DNA of 64,000 nt from Treponema bryantii. Lineage in GTDB: Bacteria > Spirochaetota > Spirochaetia > Treponematales > Treponemataceae. Position 1 is the stretch's first letter; every line of letters begins with the position of its first letter. The translations under genes were made by a program, and so were the position numbers. Location: positions 361,036 to 425,035 of the forward strand of contig NZ_FORI01000002.1 of NCBI RefSeq assembly GCF_900113965.1, written 5' to 3'. This document shows, one piece after another, positions 15,980 through 26,151 of the stretch. The notes under the pieces are model-generated. The model was not told where the DNA came from, made no database searches, and saw only the letters and a list, made by a program, of their open reading frames with translations.

Positions 15980-18124
15980 ATGAAACATAGACCGGTGTTA
16001 GACTTTCTACGCAAAAATCAGAACCTATCTGCACTTTTTATCTGTAGCACAGCACTTTATCTTAACATCATATTATTCAAACTTGTAAACTATCTTGAAC
16101 TTCCTCTTTATCTTGATACTGTTGGAACAATTATAATTGCCTCAATCGGTGGCTTTCTCCCTGGTGTAGCAGTAGGCTTTTTTACAAATATTATTAAAAG
16201 CTTTGATGATCCTGCATCACTTTATTACGGCGTATTAAATGTAATCATTGCCGTAATTGCAACCATTATAGCTAATCATAATTTTAAAAGAAAATGGCAT
16301 AAAATTGTAGTTAGTATTTTATCATATTCTTTAATTGGTGGAGGGGTTGGTGCCCTTATTCCATGGTTTATGGAAGGCATAAGTTTTGACAGCGAGCAGC
16401 TTGGAACCATTCTTTATAATTCAGGTCTTAATAATCTGTTTTTTGCACATTTTTTTGCAAGCATTATTATGGACCTGCCGGATAAAATAATTACAGTTTA
16501 TCTTGTTGAAACCACAATTCACTTTCTACCTGAACGTTTTTATAAATATGCAAGCTTCTGTATGTGGCTTCAAAAGCCTTTTCATAACGAAGAATTAAAG
16601 ACTAAAGACCAGACAAAAGTCCGCGTTATTTCTGTGCGAATGAAAACTCTTCTTGCACTTATATTTGCCTTTTCAATTGTGGCCTTAGCGGGAACGAATA
16701 TCAGTCTTTATATTTATCACAAATCCATAATGAATGACCATAAAAGGCTTGCCATGGGAACAGCTTCTCTTGCAGCAAAAATTATAGATGGTGATAAGAT
16801 TGAAGAATATCTTGCAACTAACGGCACTACAGATGACTATAAGCAGACCAAGAAACTTCTAAAGGATATTCTCACAAGTTCTCCAGAAATCTCAAATCTG
16901 CACATTCATAAAGTTTTCTTTAAGGGCTTTCAGGTAGTTTTTGAGGTAGAAACTAATTTATCGGTTGCAGAAAAAATTGGCACTCTGATTCCATTTGATA
17001 AAGGCTTTGCACCGTTTATACCAAAGCTTCTTTCCGGTATGGAAATTGAACCAATCATATCAAATGATGACAGGGGAAATCTGCTTACGGCTGTTAAGCC
17101 AATTTTTAATTCAGAAGGAGAATGTGTCTGTTATGCAGTTGCAGATGTAAATATTAAAAAACTGCAGGCAGATGAACGAAGCTTCCTTGTTGAAGTTATT
17201 GCCGTATTCCTAGGCTTCTTCCTTTTAATGTGTACGTTCTCAGTATGGCTTAGTGATTATAATCTCGTTTATCCGATTAAAGCCATTACTACTCATGTTG
17301 ATAATTTTGAGAATGCAAAAGGCTCGCAGACAAAGCTTGATAAGTACGTAAAAGAACTCAAAGAAGTTGATATTCATACGGGTGATGAAGTTGAGAAGCT
17401 GTTTAAATCTATCTGCCGAATGACCGAAAACCAGGTAGCACAGACACGAAGTATCAGACAGCTTTCTAATGAAACTGCTAAGATGCAGGATGGTCTGATT
17501 ATGGTAATGGCAGACTTTGTTGAAAACCGTGACTCAGATACCGGTGCTCACGTTCAGAAAACTGCCGCCTATGTCAAAATCATTGTGGAAGGACTCAGGA
17601 AAAAAGGATACTACGCAGAAACAATTACTTCAAAATTCATGTCTGATGTAGTACGTTCGGCTCCTCTCCATGATGTTGGAAAAATCAAAATTCCAGACAG
17701 TGTACTCAATAAACCTGGCAAGCTTACTGATGAAGAATATGAGATTATGAAAACTCATACTACAGCCGGTAAGCAGATTATGGACAGCGTAATCAGTACT
17801 GTAGAAGGTGAGCACTATCTTAAAGAAGCACGCAACATGGCAGCCTACCATCACGAACGCTGGGACGGTAAAGGCTATCCGGAAAAACTTTCCGGCGAAG
17901 AGATTCCGCTTTCTGCACGTATTATGTCTGTTGCAGATGTTTTTGATGCGCTTTCCTCTCCACGTGTCTACAAGCCTGCTTTCTCACTTGAAAAGTCCAT
18001 CGAAATTATTGAGGAAGGAAACGGCACTCAGTTTGATCCAAAGTGTGTAGAAGTCTTTGTAGCTTCCCTTGATAAGGTTAAGGCAGTATTGAAGATGTAT
18101 AACCATGTAGAAGAGCAAAATTAA
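15980..18124 (+). CDS. Membrane sensor HD-GYP phosphodiesterase
   Basis: Predicted to hydrolyse cyclic di-GMP. The 714-residue protein has five or six N-terminal helices (about residues 10-185) resembling an ECF-type membrane domain and a transmembrane helix near 225. A roughly 150-residue extracytoplasmic sensor follows, another helix (about 400-425), a HAMP-like linker, and an HD-GYP domain. In that domain HDVGKIKIPD lies near 563, HHERWDGKGYPEKL near 624, and VADVFDAL follows. All metal-binding residues appear present. The third in-frame ATG at 15980 is preferred because GGAG is 7-8 nt upstream; earlier ATGs at 15965 and 15968 lack a site. The c-di-GMP theme recurs in the PilZ protein at 23718. 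Confidence 0.88.
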   Translation: MKHRPVLDFLRKNQNLSALFICSTALYLNIILFKLVNYLELPLYLDTVGTIIIASIGGFLPGVAVGFFTNIIKSFDDPASLYYGVLNVIIAVIATIIANHNFKRKWHKIVVSILSYSLIGGGVGALIPWFMEGISFDSEQLGTILYNSGLNNLFFAHFFASIIMDLPDKIITVYLVETTIHFLPERFYKYASFCMWLQKPFHNEELKTKDQTKVRVISVRMKTLLALIFAFSIVALAGTNISLYIYHKSIMNDHKRLAMGTASLAAKIIDGDKIEEYLATNGTTDDYKQTKKLLKDILTSSPEISNLHIHKVFFKGFQVVFEVETNLSVAEKIGTLIPFDKGFAPFIPKLLSGMEIEPIISNDDRGNLLTAVKPIFNSEGECVCYAVADVNIKKLQADERSFLVEVIAVFLGFFLLMCTFSVWLSDYNLVYPIKAITTHVDNFENAKGSQTKLDKYVKELKEVDIHTGDEVEKLFKSICRMTENQVAQTRSIRQLSNETAKMQDGLIMVMADFVENRDSDTGAHVQKTAAYVKIIVEGLRKKGYYAETITSKFMSDVVRSAPLHDVGKIKIPDSVLNKPGKLTDEEYEIMKTHTTAGKQIMDSVISTVEGEHYLKEARNMAAYHHERWDGKGYPEKLSGEEIPLSARIMSVADVFDALSSPRVYKPAFSLEKSIEIIEEGNGTQFDPKCVEVFVASLDKVKAVLKMYNHVEEQN

Positions 18125-18168
18125 GGCCACCTGTTTTATTTTTCCTTATTTTCTGATATTATAGCCGC

Positions 18169-19095
18169 ATGAACATGGAAGCTTTTATTCTGGGCTGCGG
18201 GGGAATGCAGCCTTTACCATATAGACATTTGACTTCAGTTCTTTTGAGGCGCGAAGGAAATCTTTTCCTTTTTGATGGCGGCGAAGGAACTCAGGTAAGC
18301 CTTAAGAGGCTGAATCTCAAATGGAAAAAAATCGACGCAATTTTTGTTTCTCACACACATGCTGACCATGTTACAGGCCTTCCTGGAATACTTATGCTTT
18401 CTTCTCAGGTAGACCGCACAGAACCGCTTTATATTTACGGTCCTCCAAAAATCAAAGAATATATCGAAACAAGCCGCCGGGTTCTGGATATGTATATTAA
18501 CTATCCGATTGTAGTAAAGGAAATCACCGCGCCGTGCATTGTCCACTCTGGAAAAGATTTTTACATCCGCGCCTTTCCGCTTGAGCACACAAAAACCTGC
18601 GTAGGCTATACACTTGAAGAAATGGATCGCCCGGGCGAGTTCTATCCTGATAAGGCACGTGAGCTTGGCGTTCCTTGTGGACCACTTTGGTCTCAGCTTC
18701 AGCAGGGCTTTGAAGTAACAACTCCAGACGGACGTGTTGTAAAGTCTGAAGAGGTTGTTGGAAAAAAACGCAGTGGACGTAAGTTTTCTTTTGTAACCGA
18801 TACGCTTTTCAAGCCTTCTATTATTGATGAGGTTCGCGGCTCAGATCTTCTTATCTGTGAAGGTATGTTTGAAAAAGAGCTCGAAGATCAGGCTAAAGAA
18901 AAAAAGCATATGACTGCAGTTCAGGCTGCAACAATTGCAAAAGAAGCAAATGTGCGCCGTATGTGTATGATTCATTACAGTCCGCGCTATACAGACAGAG
19001 AACTCCAGAAACTCCTGGAGGAAGCACAGGAAGTATGGCCACAGACAGAGCTTTCCCGCGACCGAATGCAGATTGATATTCCGTATATTGACTGA
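18169..19095 (+). CDS. rnz: Ribonuclease Z
   Basis: Endonuclease that trims the 3' ends of tRNA precursors. The 308-residue protein has the N-terminal LGCGGMQPLPYRHLTSVLL, the metal motif SHTHADHVTG (about residues 60-69), FVTDT and the C-terminal HYSPRY. This is a metallo-beta-lactamase fold of the short RNase Z length. The single tRNA gene in this window lacks an encoded CCA, the kind of substrate RNase Z acts on. A TATTAT at 18157-18162 ends 6 nt before the ATG, so the transcript may be leaderless. Confidence 0.9.
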   Translation: MNMEAFILGCGGMQPLPYRHLTSVLLRREGNLFLFDGGEGTQVSLKRLNLKWKKIDAIFVSHTHADHVTGLPGILMLSSQVDRTEPLYIYGPPKIKEYIETSRRVLDMYINYPIVVKEITAPCIVHSGKDFYIRAFPLEHTKTCVGYTLEEMDRPGEFYPDKARELGVPCGPLWSQLQQGFEVTTPDGRVVKSEEVVGKKRSGRKFSFVTDTLFKPSIIDEVRGSDLLICEGMFEKELEDQAKEKKHMTAVQAATIAKEANVRRMCMIHYSPRYTDRELQKLLEEAQEVWPQTELSRDRMQIDIPYID

Positions 19096-19103
19096 GTTCT
19101 AAT

Positions 19104-19847
19104 ATGATTGAACTGAAAGGTTTTTCAAAAAGCTATAATAAAAACAACGGTTTCGCAGTAAAAGACGTTTCCCTCACAATTAAAGACGGAGAAATCACAG
19201 GACTCTTAGGCCCAAACGGCTCAGGAAAAACCACACTTATAAAGGCTGTCTGTGGCTTTCATTTTCCAACAAAAGGAAGCATTACAATAACCGCGCCAGA
19301 CAGAACCCGTTTTACAACAGATGATAATCCAGAACTCTGCATGAAATACCTTGGTTACGTTCCAGAAATTCCTCTTTTACCAAAGGATATGTATGTAAGT
19401 GATTTTCTGCGTTATGCAGCAGAAACACACGCAATTCCAAAAGATAAAATTGAAGAAGCCTGTACTCGGGTAATCAAAGAATGTAACCTCGAAAAATTTC
19501 TAAGCAAAAAGATTAGAACTCTTTCCAAAGGTCAGAAGCAGAGGGTAAGCTTTGCGCAGGCTATCATCCATAATCCGCCGAATCTTATTCTTGATGAACC
19601 TATAAGCGGTCTTGACCCTGCACAGATTATACAGATGAGAGAACTCATTCAGCGCCTTGCACAAACAAAGGCTGTTCTGATGTCTACACATATTCTGCAG
19701 GAAGTACGTTCCCTGTGTTCAGATATTTATATAATGAGTAACGGTAACATTACTGCAAGTGGCACAGAAGAAGAGATTTCAAAATCAGCCGGCACAAAAA
19801 CACTCGAAGAAGCCTTCATAAAGCTTACTCAGTCAAACGGAGAATAG
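19104..19847 (+). CDS. ABC transporter ATP-binding protein, GldA-like
   Basis: ATPase subunit of an ABC-2-type exporter. The 247-residue protein has Walker A GPNGSGKTT (about residues 34-42), signature TLSKGQKQR (near 138) and Walker B NLILDEPISGLDP. It lies 8 nt after rnz and 3 nt before the permease/GldG-like gene, and with the DUF4340 gene forms a three-gene transporter unit. Confidence 0.9.
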   Translation: MIELKGFSKSYNKNNGFAVKDVSLTIKDGEITGLLGPNGSGKTTLIKAVCGFHFPTKGSITITAPDRTRFTTDDNPELCMKYLGYVPEIPLLPKDMYVSDFLRYAAETHAIPKDKIEEACTRVIKECNLEKFLSKKIRTLSKGQKQRVSFAQAIIHNPPNLILDEPISGLDPAQIIQMRELIQRLAQTKAVLMSTHILQEVRSLCSDIYIMSNGNITASGTEEEISKSAGTKTLEEAFIKLTQSNGE

Positions 19848-19850
19848 AAG

Positions 19851-22076
19851 ATGAAGAGCTTTTTGAAAAGAAATCTTATAAACAGTATTAAGTCTCCGTC
19901 CTTTATAATTCTTTCAATTCTGTTTCCGGTAATTGCGGCAATCAATTATTTTATACGCGGACAGTTCTTTACCGGAAGCGGTACAACAGATTTAGTTTTG
20001 TTCTTTTCTGCGGTGCCTTACATCTGCATAATCGCAATTCCGTCTCTTTGCTATAAACAGAGTTTTTCAGTTTATGATGATTTTATTCCGCTCACAGAAC
20101 TTCAAAGACAGGCTGCAGTTTTCCTTACACGACTGATTTTGTTTTGTATTCAGCTTGTACTTCTCCTGCCGGCAGTTTTTCTTGTAAACCTTTTTGGTTC
20201 AACAGACTGTGGACAGATTTTCACAAGTTTTATCTGCCTCATATTTTACGGAGCTGCAGTAATTGCACTGTGCGTTTTTATTCAGACAGCAATCTCAAAT
20301 AAAATTACAAGCTATATTATTAGCGCACTTGTTCTTGTGATTTTCAATACAGCCCATCTGTTTGCACTTTATGTACAGCTTCCGGGCATTCTTGTTTCTT
20401 TCTTCCGTCTTTTAAGTTTTGCATGGCATTTTGATGCTGCGGGAAAAGGACTCTTTGATACAAGGGATATTCTGTGGCTTGCAGGCTGCACAGGACTTTT
20501 TATCTTTTTAAGTGATTCTGTTGTGCAGATTAAAAAGGGAAGACGTTTTAATAAGAATCTCAAACTGCGTCATATACTTCTTCCTGTAATCTGCCTGCTT
20601 GTTATGCTTAATGCAAACCGCTGGTACACAAGAATTGATTTTTCTAAAAACAAAACCTATTCAATTTCTAAATACACAAAGAGTCTTTTAAGCAGAGTTG
20701 AAAGCCCTGTAAAAATTACTTATTACCGTTCCTCTTCAATTGCAAAGCTTTATCCTCAGATTAGAGACGTTGCAGACTTCCTTACGGAATATGCAGCACA
20801 GAGCAGCAAGGTAAATCTGATTATTAAAGACCCGGACAAAGATGCTTCTGTTAGATCTATGCTTGAAAACTACGGAATTGCAAGCCAGCAGCTTAGAACC
20901 GTTTCTGGAACTTCTACAGAGTACCTTACAGTGTATTCTGCAATTGTTATTGAGATGGACGGCAATGCAGAGACCATTGGTTTTACAATGGCCGCAAATA
21001 CTCTTGAATATGATCTGGACGGAAGACTCAAACATCTGCTTTCCGGAACTGTACGCAATGTGAATATTGTTGTGGGAAACGGTATGAGCCTTTCAGAAGA
21101 TTACAGTTACGTTATGCCATGGCTTCAGTCTCAGGGCTTTATCTGTAATCCGATTTATATTGAAGACCCGGCCTTTAACGACCTGCTTTCTGGAACTACA
21201 GGCCCGCTTCTTTTACTTGGCGACAGTGAAATAAAAATTGATGCAGCAGTTGCAATTGAAAATTATATTTTACAGAACAAGGGCGGGGCGCTTCTTGCCC
21301 TGAGTCCTTACGTTGCTGATATTGAAAATACCTGGTACATCACTCAGGCTCCTCGAACTAATGTAGTTGAAATGGTTGAAAACTGGGGAGTACGTTTCTT
21401 GCCTCAGATAGTGGGTGATGTTTCAAGCGCACGAATTACAATGTATGCAGACGACAATAATCAAACTCAGCTTTTGAATTACCCCTTGTGGCCAAGCCTT
21501 ATGTCTCAGCAGAATGCACCGCTTGGAATGACTTTGTTCTGGGCAACAGCTTTGGAATTACAGGACGAAAAGGCTAGTCCATATTTACTGAGTTCTCCAT
21601 ACGCTTATTTGATTGATGAAGATAAGGCAAGCCCTGAAAAGCTTTTCGAAACCAATCCATTCCTTTTGAAAGAAAGTAGTAATGGGGCGGCTTCTGCTTA
21701 TAGTACTCAGGTTCTTGGAGTTGAGATTAGGGGAGCTCTGGAAGGGCTGTATAATGCGGGGGGCTCGGAGAACTCTCACATCATTGTAATTCCAGACCAG
21801 TATTTTGTAAGCACTCTGATGAATGGCTATATCGGTAGTGATTCCGGAGACTACAGAAACTTTGAGTTCCTTACAAACTGTTTATTAAAGCTCAATGGAG
21901 AAGAAGAACTAGCTGCTCTTCAAAGCCGAACAAGCCGTGACACAAGCCTTTATAAGGTTACGGATATTGTTCAGTTTAATACCTTGAGACTTATTACCTT
22001 TATAATCCTGTTTATCATTTTACCGCTTTTACTCATCGCTATTGGGGTGATTTTGAATGTTAAAAGACAAAAATAG
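19851..22076 (+). CDS. ABC-2 permease fused to GldG-like auxiliary domain
   Basis: A 741-residue membrane protein. Residues 1-230 hold about six helices of an ABC-2 permease. After a helix near 240, a long extracytoplasmic part starts NRWYTRIDFSKNKTYSISKYTKSLL (residues about 255-280), typical of the GldG/ABC auxiliary family. A final helix lies near 715-735 and a short tail follows. Known gliding-type systems encode GldF and GldG separately; here they appear as one chain. The 3' end overlaps the DUF4340 gene by 20 bp. Its substrate is unknown; spirochaetes do not glide by the Bacteroidetes mechanism. Confidence 0.8.
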   Translation: MKSFLKRNLINSIKSPSFIILSILFPVIAAINYFIRGQFFTGSGTTDLVLFFSAVPYICIIAIPSLCYKQSFSVYDDFIPLTELQRQAAVFLTRLILFCIQLVLLLPAVFLVNLFGSTDCGQIFTSFICLIFYGAAVIALCVFIQTAISNKITSYIISALVLVIFNTAHLFALYVQLPGILVSFFRLLSFAWHFDAAGKGLFDTRDILWLAGCTGLFIFLSDSVVQIKKGRRFNKNLKLRHILLPVICLLVMLNANRWYTRIDFSKNKTYSISKYTKSLLSRVESPVKITYYRSSSIAKLYPQIRDVADFLTEYAAQSSKVNLIIKDPDKDASVRSMLENYGIASQQLRTVSGTSTEYLTVYSAIVIEMDGNAETIGFTMAANTLEYDLDGRLKHLLSGTVRNVNIVVGNGMSLSEDYSYVMPWLQSQGFICNPIYIEDPAFNDLLSGTTGPLLLLGDSEIKIDAAVAIENYILQNKGGALLALSPYVADIENTWYITQAPRTNVVEMVENWGVRFLPQIVGDVSSARITMYADDNNQTQLLNYPLWPSLMSQQNAPLGMTLFWATALELQDEKASPYLLSSPYAYLIDEDKASPEKLFETNPFLLKESSNGAASAYSTQVLGVEIRGALEGLYNAGGSENSHIIVIPDQYFVSTLMNGYIGSDSGDYRNFEFLTNCLLKLNGEEELAALQSRTSRDTSLYKVTDIVQFNTLRLITFIILFIILPLLLIAIGVILNVKRQK

Positions 22077-23019
22077 TGCAAAAATCAACAAAAATTCAAA
22101 AATACTCATCGCTGTTGCAGCAATTCTCACAATCACATATTTTCTGTCTTTTACAAAAAGCTGCTCTTCAGCAGACAAAAGAGAAAAGGTAAAAACTGCT
22201 CTTGTAAATCAGAAATACAAAGAAAGCATAAAAGAAATCCTTTTGCAGGATGCAAGTGGAAGTATAAAACTTACAAATGAAGGTGATTTCTGGACTGTTG
22301 CCAGAATAACCGAATCTCAAAACGGGCCGCTTCAACTGCGAATTGATCTTCCTGCATCACAGGAAAGAATCAATAATCTTCTGGAAGAACTAACAAAGAT
22401 TCGTAACTTGTATAAAATATCAGACAAAATCAATAAAAACAGCTCACTCGGACTCACAAACGGTACAGAATTTCATATCAGATATACCTGCGACGACAGC
22501 ACCTTCCGCGAACTGATTTTTGGTAACCAGGATTTTTCTCTCAGTTCACGCTATATGATGACCGGTGAAAATACTCAGGTTTATGAAATTGATTCTTCTC
22601 TGGACACCTATCTTACAACCTCAGTTCAAAACTGGACAGAACCATTTATAATTTCACGACAGGTTTTAAACACAGACATACAGTCAATTGCAGTTACTTT
22701 TACAGATGAGACTAATCATAAAACTCTGAATAAACTTGACGGCAACTCAGCAGAGACAAATAAACTTCTAGACCTCAGACATGGCGGACTACCAACAAAC
22801 GATCAGATACTGGACATCAAAGATACACTAATTACACTTAAGCTTGAAATTGAAAACGGAGATAAGACTTCGATAAAAATGAATATTAAGCCTTTTGATT
22901 CAGGAGAAACTTATCTGGTTGAAACTGTTTATTATGATTCAGAAGGCTGGCAGATTTATAATTCCTATTCAACAATCAGCAGCTGGACTTACAACAAAAT
23001 CAAAGAGATTACATTATAA
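22057..23019 (+). CDS. DUF4340 domain protein
   Basis: A 320-residue protein with one N-terminal transmembrane helix (ILIAVAAILTITYFLSF) and a periplasmic DUF4340-like beta-rich region (YKESIKEILLQD, GDFWTVAR, LLEELTKIR). DUF4340 genes accompany GldFG-like transporters. It overlaps the upstream permease by 20 bp and the convergent CPBP gene by 31 bp. Confidence 0.75.
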   Translation: MLKDKNSAKINKNSKILIAVAAILTITYFLSFTKSCSSADKREKVKTALVNQKYKESIKEILLQDASGSIKLTNEGDFWTVARITESQNGPLQLRIDLPASQERINNLLEELTKIRNLYKISDKINKNSSLGLTNGTEFHIRYTCDDSTFRELIFGNQDFSLSSRYMMTGENTQVYEIDSSLDTYLTTSVQNWTEPFIISRQVLNTDIQSIAVTFTDETNHKTLNKLDGNSAETNKLLDLRHGGLPTNDQILDIKDTLITLKLEIENGDKTSIKMNIKPFDSGETYLVETVYYDSEGWQIYNSYSTISSWTYNKIKEITL

Positions 23020-23675
23020 ACAAAATGTGAAGTTACACACGGCCAGAGCCTGCCTGACTTTTTATAACAAAGTCTGAGTACAATATGGGCGAGGGCAGCA
23101 TTCAATACAGGTATCCAGCCCATGTAGCGGTGAGCAAATGCAAAACAAACAAGCCCTAAAAGCTCGCAAAGAATTTTGCTGAACCGCCATTCTTTTTTTC
23201 TTGTTACCAGAAGATACAGCTCATCAATAAAATAAAAACGGTAAATCACTTCTTCAAAAAAAGCAGCACAGAGAAAATACAAAAGACAGAAGAACCATTC
23301 GAGAGCGCCCTGAGGTTTTACAATAAACTCTGAAGTTGCATGATCAGAAAAAACTGAATCAGAACCTGCAAGCTCAGATAAAAATCTGCTCAGTAAGGAA
23401 ATTGCAAAAAGCATTCCAAAGGTGAATAAGACCGGGAACACATTTAACTTCTGCCATACGGTAGGAACAGAATTCTCTCCGTTATTATTTTCATAATAAA
23501 AATACAAAAGCATACTGCCAAGCAAAGCAATGGCAATTTTATAAAAGGGAAAGCCCCAGCTTACAAACAAAGGCTTTGATGCCGAGATCATTTCAGCAAA
23601 AAACGGAGGAATTATGAACAAAGAAAAAATAAGCAAAAAAACTGCTATATCCGATAATAAAGTATGCTTTTTCAT
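22989..23675 (-). CDS. CPBP-family intramembrane metalloprotease
   Basis: A 228-residue integral membrane protein with about six helices. It carries the paired motif FFEEVIYRFYFIDEL (near residues 140-152) and the second-motif segment CFAFAHRYMGW, the EExxxR and FxxxH arrangement of CAAX/Abi-type proteases. Substrates are unknown; members act in protein processing or self-immunity. It is convergent with the DUF4340 gene, overlapping by 31 bp, and divergent from the PilZ gene with only 42 bp between starts. Confidence 0.82.
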   Translation of the reverse strand: MKKHTLLSDIAVFLLIFSLFIIPPFFAEMISASKPLFVSWGFPFYKIAIALLGSMLLYFYYENNNGENSVPTVWQKLNVFPVLFTFGMLFAISLLSRFLSELAGSDSVFSDHATSEFIVKPQGALEWFFCLLYFLCAAFFEEVIYRFYFIDELYLLVTRKKEWRFSKILCELLGLVCFAFAHRYMGWIPVLNAALAHIVLRLCYKKSGRLWPCVTSHFVYNVISLILL

Positions 23676-23717
23676 GCTAATGTGATATAATTGTATTATA
23701 ATAAAAAAGAGGGAATT

Positions 23718-24944
23718 GTGTACACTGTAACATTTATAATTATTTTAATAGTTATTCTTGCAATAATGGGTGCAGTATATACGGCATTCAAACAAAGAAT
23801 AAATTTTTTTATCACAGGCCTCGATGCAGGCTTTGCATTTACAGAAATTGCAATGCTCTGGAATGCAGCAGAATTATGTAATCTCGAACAGCCAACCGCT
23901 CTCTTTTATTCACTTCCAGCACTCACAAGCTGCATGACTCAAATCTCAAATGTTACAAGTTCAGACAACAATCCTAAAAATCAGCTTTTAATGACAAAGC
24001 TTTTTAACTACAGAACAAAAATCCAGAACGAAGCAGATGACAAAAAAGGAATGACAACAACTCATTCCCTCGATAAAGGACAGACCCTCAGAATTATTTT
24101 ACCGGGAAAAGGTGTATTTACCTCTGAAATTGTTGGTAACGGAAACTTTCTTGTAATCAATGTTCCACGTCAGAAAAATCTTATTCCGTATACAGGAGAA
24201 GACTGGGTTGGTAAAGTAATCAGCGTTTACCTTTGGAGAAAGGGAGATGCCCGTTATGTTTTTGATACAACAGTAACTCAGAGTGGACTCTTTCTTGGAA
24301 AATCTTCATTGTTCCTTAAGCATTCGTCTAACCTTGTGCGCACACAGAAAAGAAAGGCTGTTCGCGTAAAGTGTCAGATTTACGGAATGCTTTATATTAT
24401 CAAAAAAGATAAGGTTGATATCAATGCAATTGAAACCCAGAACGGTTTCCGTTGTTTAATAGAGGACATCTCTGAAGCCGGAGCACTCATCAGAATTGGT
24501 GGTAAAGGTGTTCAGAATGTTAAAATCAAACTCCAGTTCAATGTGCATAATAAACTGATTCTTATGGTTGGAGTTGTACGTACAGTTGAATTCAATGAAG
24601 AGCAGAATCAATCTCTTCTTCATTTTGAATGTACTCATATTGAAACTTCAATGCGCAATGAAGTACTCAAGTTCGTTTACAACATGATGCCAGAAAACGA
24701 GAAGGAAGTTCTTGAAGCGCTTGAACAGACAGAGGATGATGAAAAGGCCGAGCAGATTACATCACAGGAAGAAACTCAGTCAGAGGATACACCAAAGGTA
24801 GACTCTGCAATAGCAGAAGAAGTTGAAGCAGCTGCAAATCAGGTTAAGGAAGAAAATACTGCAGCCGCTGGTTCTGTGGATGCTTCTCCTGCAAAATCTG
24901 GAGATGACATTCCTAATCAGGCTGATGAAATCAATGTTTTTTAG
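23718..24944 (+). CDS. Membrane-anchored PilZ (c-di-GMP receptor) protein
   Basis: A 408-residue protein with one N-terminal transmembrane helix (TVTFIIILIVILAIMGAVY), an N-terminal PilZN-like beta domain (about 120-210) and a PilZ domain. In the latter the c-di-GMP binding residues are visible: RKAVR (RxxxR, near 212) and DISEAGALI (DxSxxG, near 255). The C-terminal 75 residues are acidic and Glu/Ala rich, probably disordered. It likely reads c-di-GMP to control motility or envelope traits. The GTG at 23718 is chosen because GAGGG precedes it; an upstream in-frame TTG lies inside TATAAT-like promoter sequence. Confidence 0.82.
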   Translation: MYTVTFIIILIVILAIMGAVYTAFKQRINFFITGLDAGFAFTEIAMLWNAAELCNLEQPTALFYSLPALTSCMTQISNVTSSDNNPKNQLLMTKLFNYRTKIQNEADDKKGMTTTHSLDKGQTLRIILPGKGVFTSEIVGNGNFLVINVPRQKNLIPYTGEDWVGKVISVYLWRKGDARYVFDTTVTQSGLFLGKSSLFLKHSSNLVRTQKRKAVRVKCQIYGMLYIIKKDKVDINAIETQNGFRCLIEDISEAGALIRIGGKGVQNVKIKLQFNVHNKLILMVGVVRTVEFNEEQNQSLLHFECTHIETSMRNEVLKFVYNMMPENEKEVLEALEQTEDDEKAEQITSQEETQSEDTPKVDSAIAEEVEAAANQVKEENTAAAGSVDASPAKSGDDIPNQADEINVF

Positions 24945-24960
24945 TTTAGAGGATAACAGG

Positions 24961-26151
24961 ATGAAAGCTATCAGAATGAAAAAATCATTAATTGTTTTTA
25001 TATTAACAATTTTTGCCGTTGCGTCGGCAGCTGCGCAGACAAGCAAGATTAAGTTTATTAAGGGAAATATCGCTGATAAAACTTCTGCAGTTCGCGAAGC
25101 CGAAGCAGGGGAAGCAGAATGGATTTCTGATCAGGCAGTTGCTTTCTGTCTTGAAAACAAACAGCTTCTTGGAAACGACAGAGAGCTTGATGGTCTTGCT
25201 GTAGCTGCAATTCTTTCATATTCTCCAGACACAGTAAAAAGATACAGCGATTCACAGAAGCAGAAACTTACAGATAATTTTATTTCTCTTTTTACAGAGT
25301 TCAATAAAAGCAGTACAGTTCAGATTGCAGTAATCTCAAGAATTACAGCTCTTAAAGACAGCGTTGCTACAGCTTCTTTTACAGCACTCTTTAACAGTTA
25401 TCTTAAAACAACTGATGTAAAATCTGCAGACAGCGGAGTTTTCAAAGCTTGTATTGCAGCTCTTGAATCAATTGGAAATGAAGAATCGTTTAAGATTCTT
25501 TACGGCTTCTTAAATGATTCTGCTTATTCAGGCTACAAAAAAGAAATTGAAAAAACAACAATTGCACTTATTCCAAATGCAATGGATGAAGTTATCGGTC
25601 TGATTAAGGGTGCTGATTTTAAGAAGATTGTTTCGATTTTTGATTTAGTTCAGAAAAATACACAAATTTCCAAAAAAAATCTCTGTGAGATTTCCGAAAA
25701 TGTGTTAAGTGAGTCTATATTATTAGTAGACAATTCTTCGGGAACTTCACAGGACAATATTAAGGTTCAGCTTTCTGCCTTGAATATTCTCAGTGAAAAT
25801 TACTGGACTCGTGCTTCTAATGTTGCACTTTCATATTTTGATCTTTCAAAGAAATTGTACGAGAAAAAGAATATGAATGAAGAGCAGTTAAAGACTGTAA
25901 TTACTTCGCTCAGAAATCTTGCGCCTCTTGATGCTGTTGCTCCGCTTATCAGTTATCTTGAAGAATTGAATGCCCGCACAGAAAATGGAAGTCCTGTATC
26001 TTCCGAAATTGCGCTGGCAGTAATCAATACTTTAGGTGCTATAGGCAACAAAGATGCGTTCGACTCACTGCTTGCTGTGACTTATCTTAATTATGAGGAA
26101 TCGGTTCTGACTGCTGCCAGAGAAGCACTGTCAGGACTCAGATGGCAATAG
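24961..26151 (+). CDS. Secreted HEAT-repeat-like protein
   Basis: A 396-residue protein with a signal peptide (MKKSLIVFILTIFAVASAAAQ, after a short MKAIR lead). A helical, repeat-rich body follows, with units such as AVISRITALKDSV, ACIAALESIGNE, AVINTLGAIGNKDAFDSL and AAREALSGL. It is probably a periplasmic scaffold. The frame stays open well upstream through the PilZ gene, but the signal peptide sets the start at 24961, 16 nt after the PilZ stop. It overlaps the ComEC-like gene by 10 bp. Confidence 0.75.
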   Translation: MKAIRMKKSLIVFILTIFAVASAAAQTSKIKFIKGNIADKTSAVREAEAGEAEWISDQAVAFCLENKQLLGNDRELDGLAVAAILSYSPDTVKRYSDSQKQKLTDNFISLFTEFNKSSTVQIAVISRITALKDSVATASFTALFNSYLKTTDVKSADSGVFKACIAALESIGNEESFKILYGFLNDSAYSGYKKEIEKTTIALIPNAMDEVIGLIKGADFKKIVSIFDLVQKNTQISKKNLCEISENVLSESILLVDNSSGTSQDNIKVQLSALNILSENYWTRASNVALSYFDLSKKLYEKKNMNEEQLKTVITSLRNLAPLDAVAPLISYLEELNARTENGSPVSSEIALAVINTLGAIGNKDAFDSLLAVTYLNYEESVLTAAREALSGLRWQ

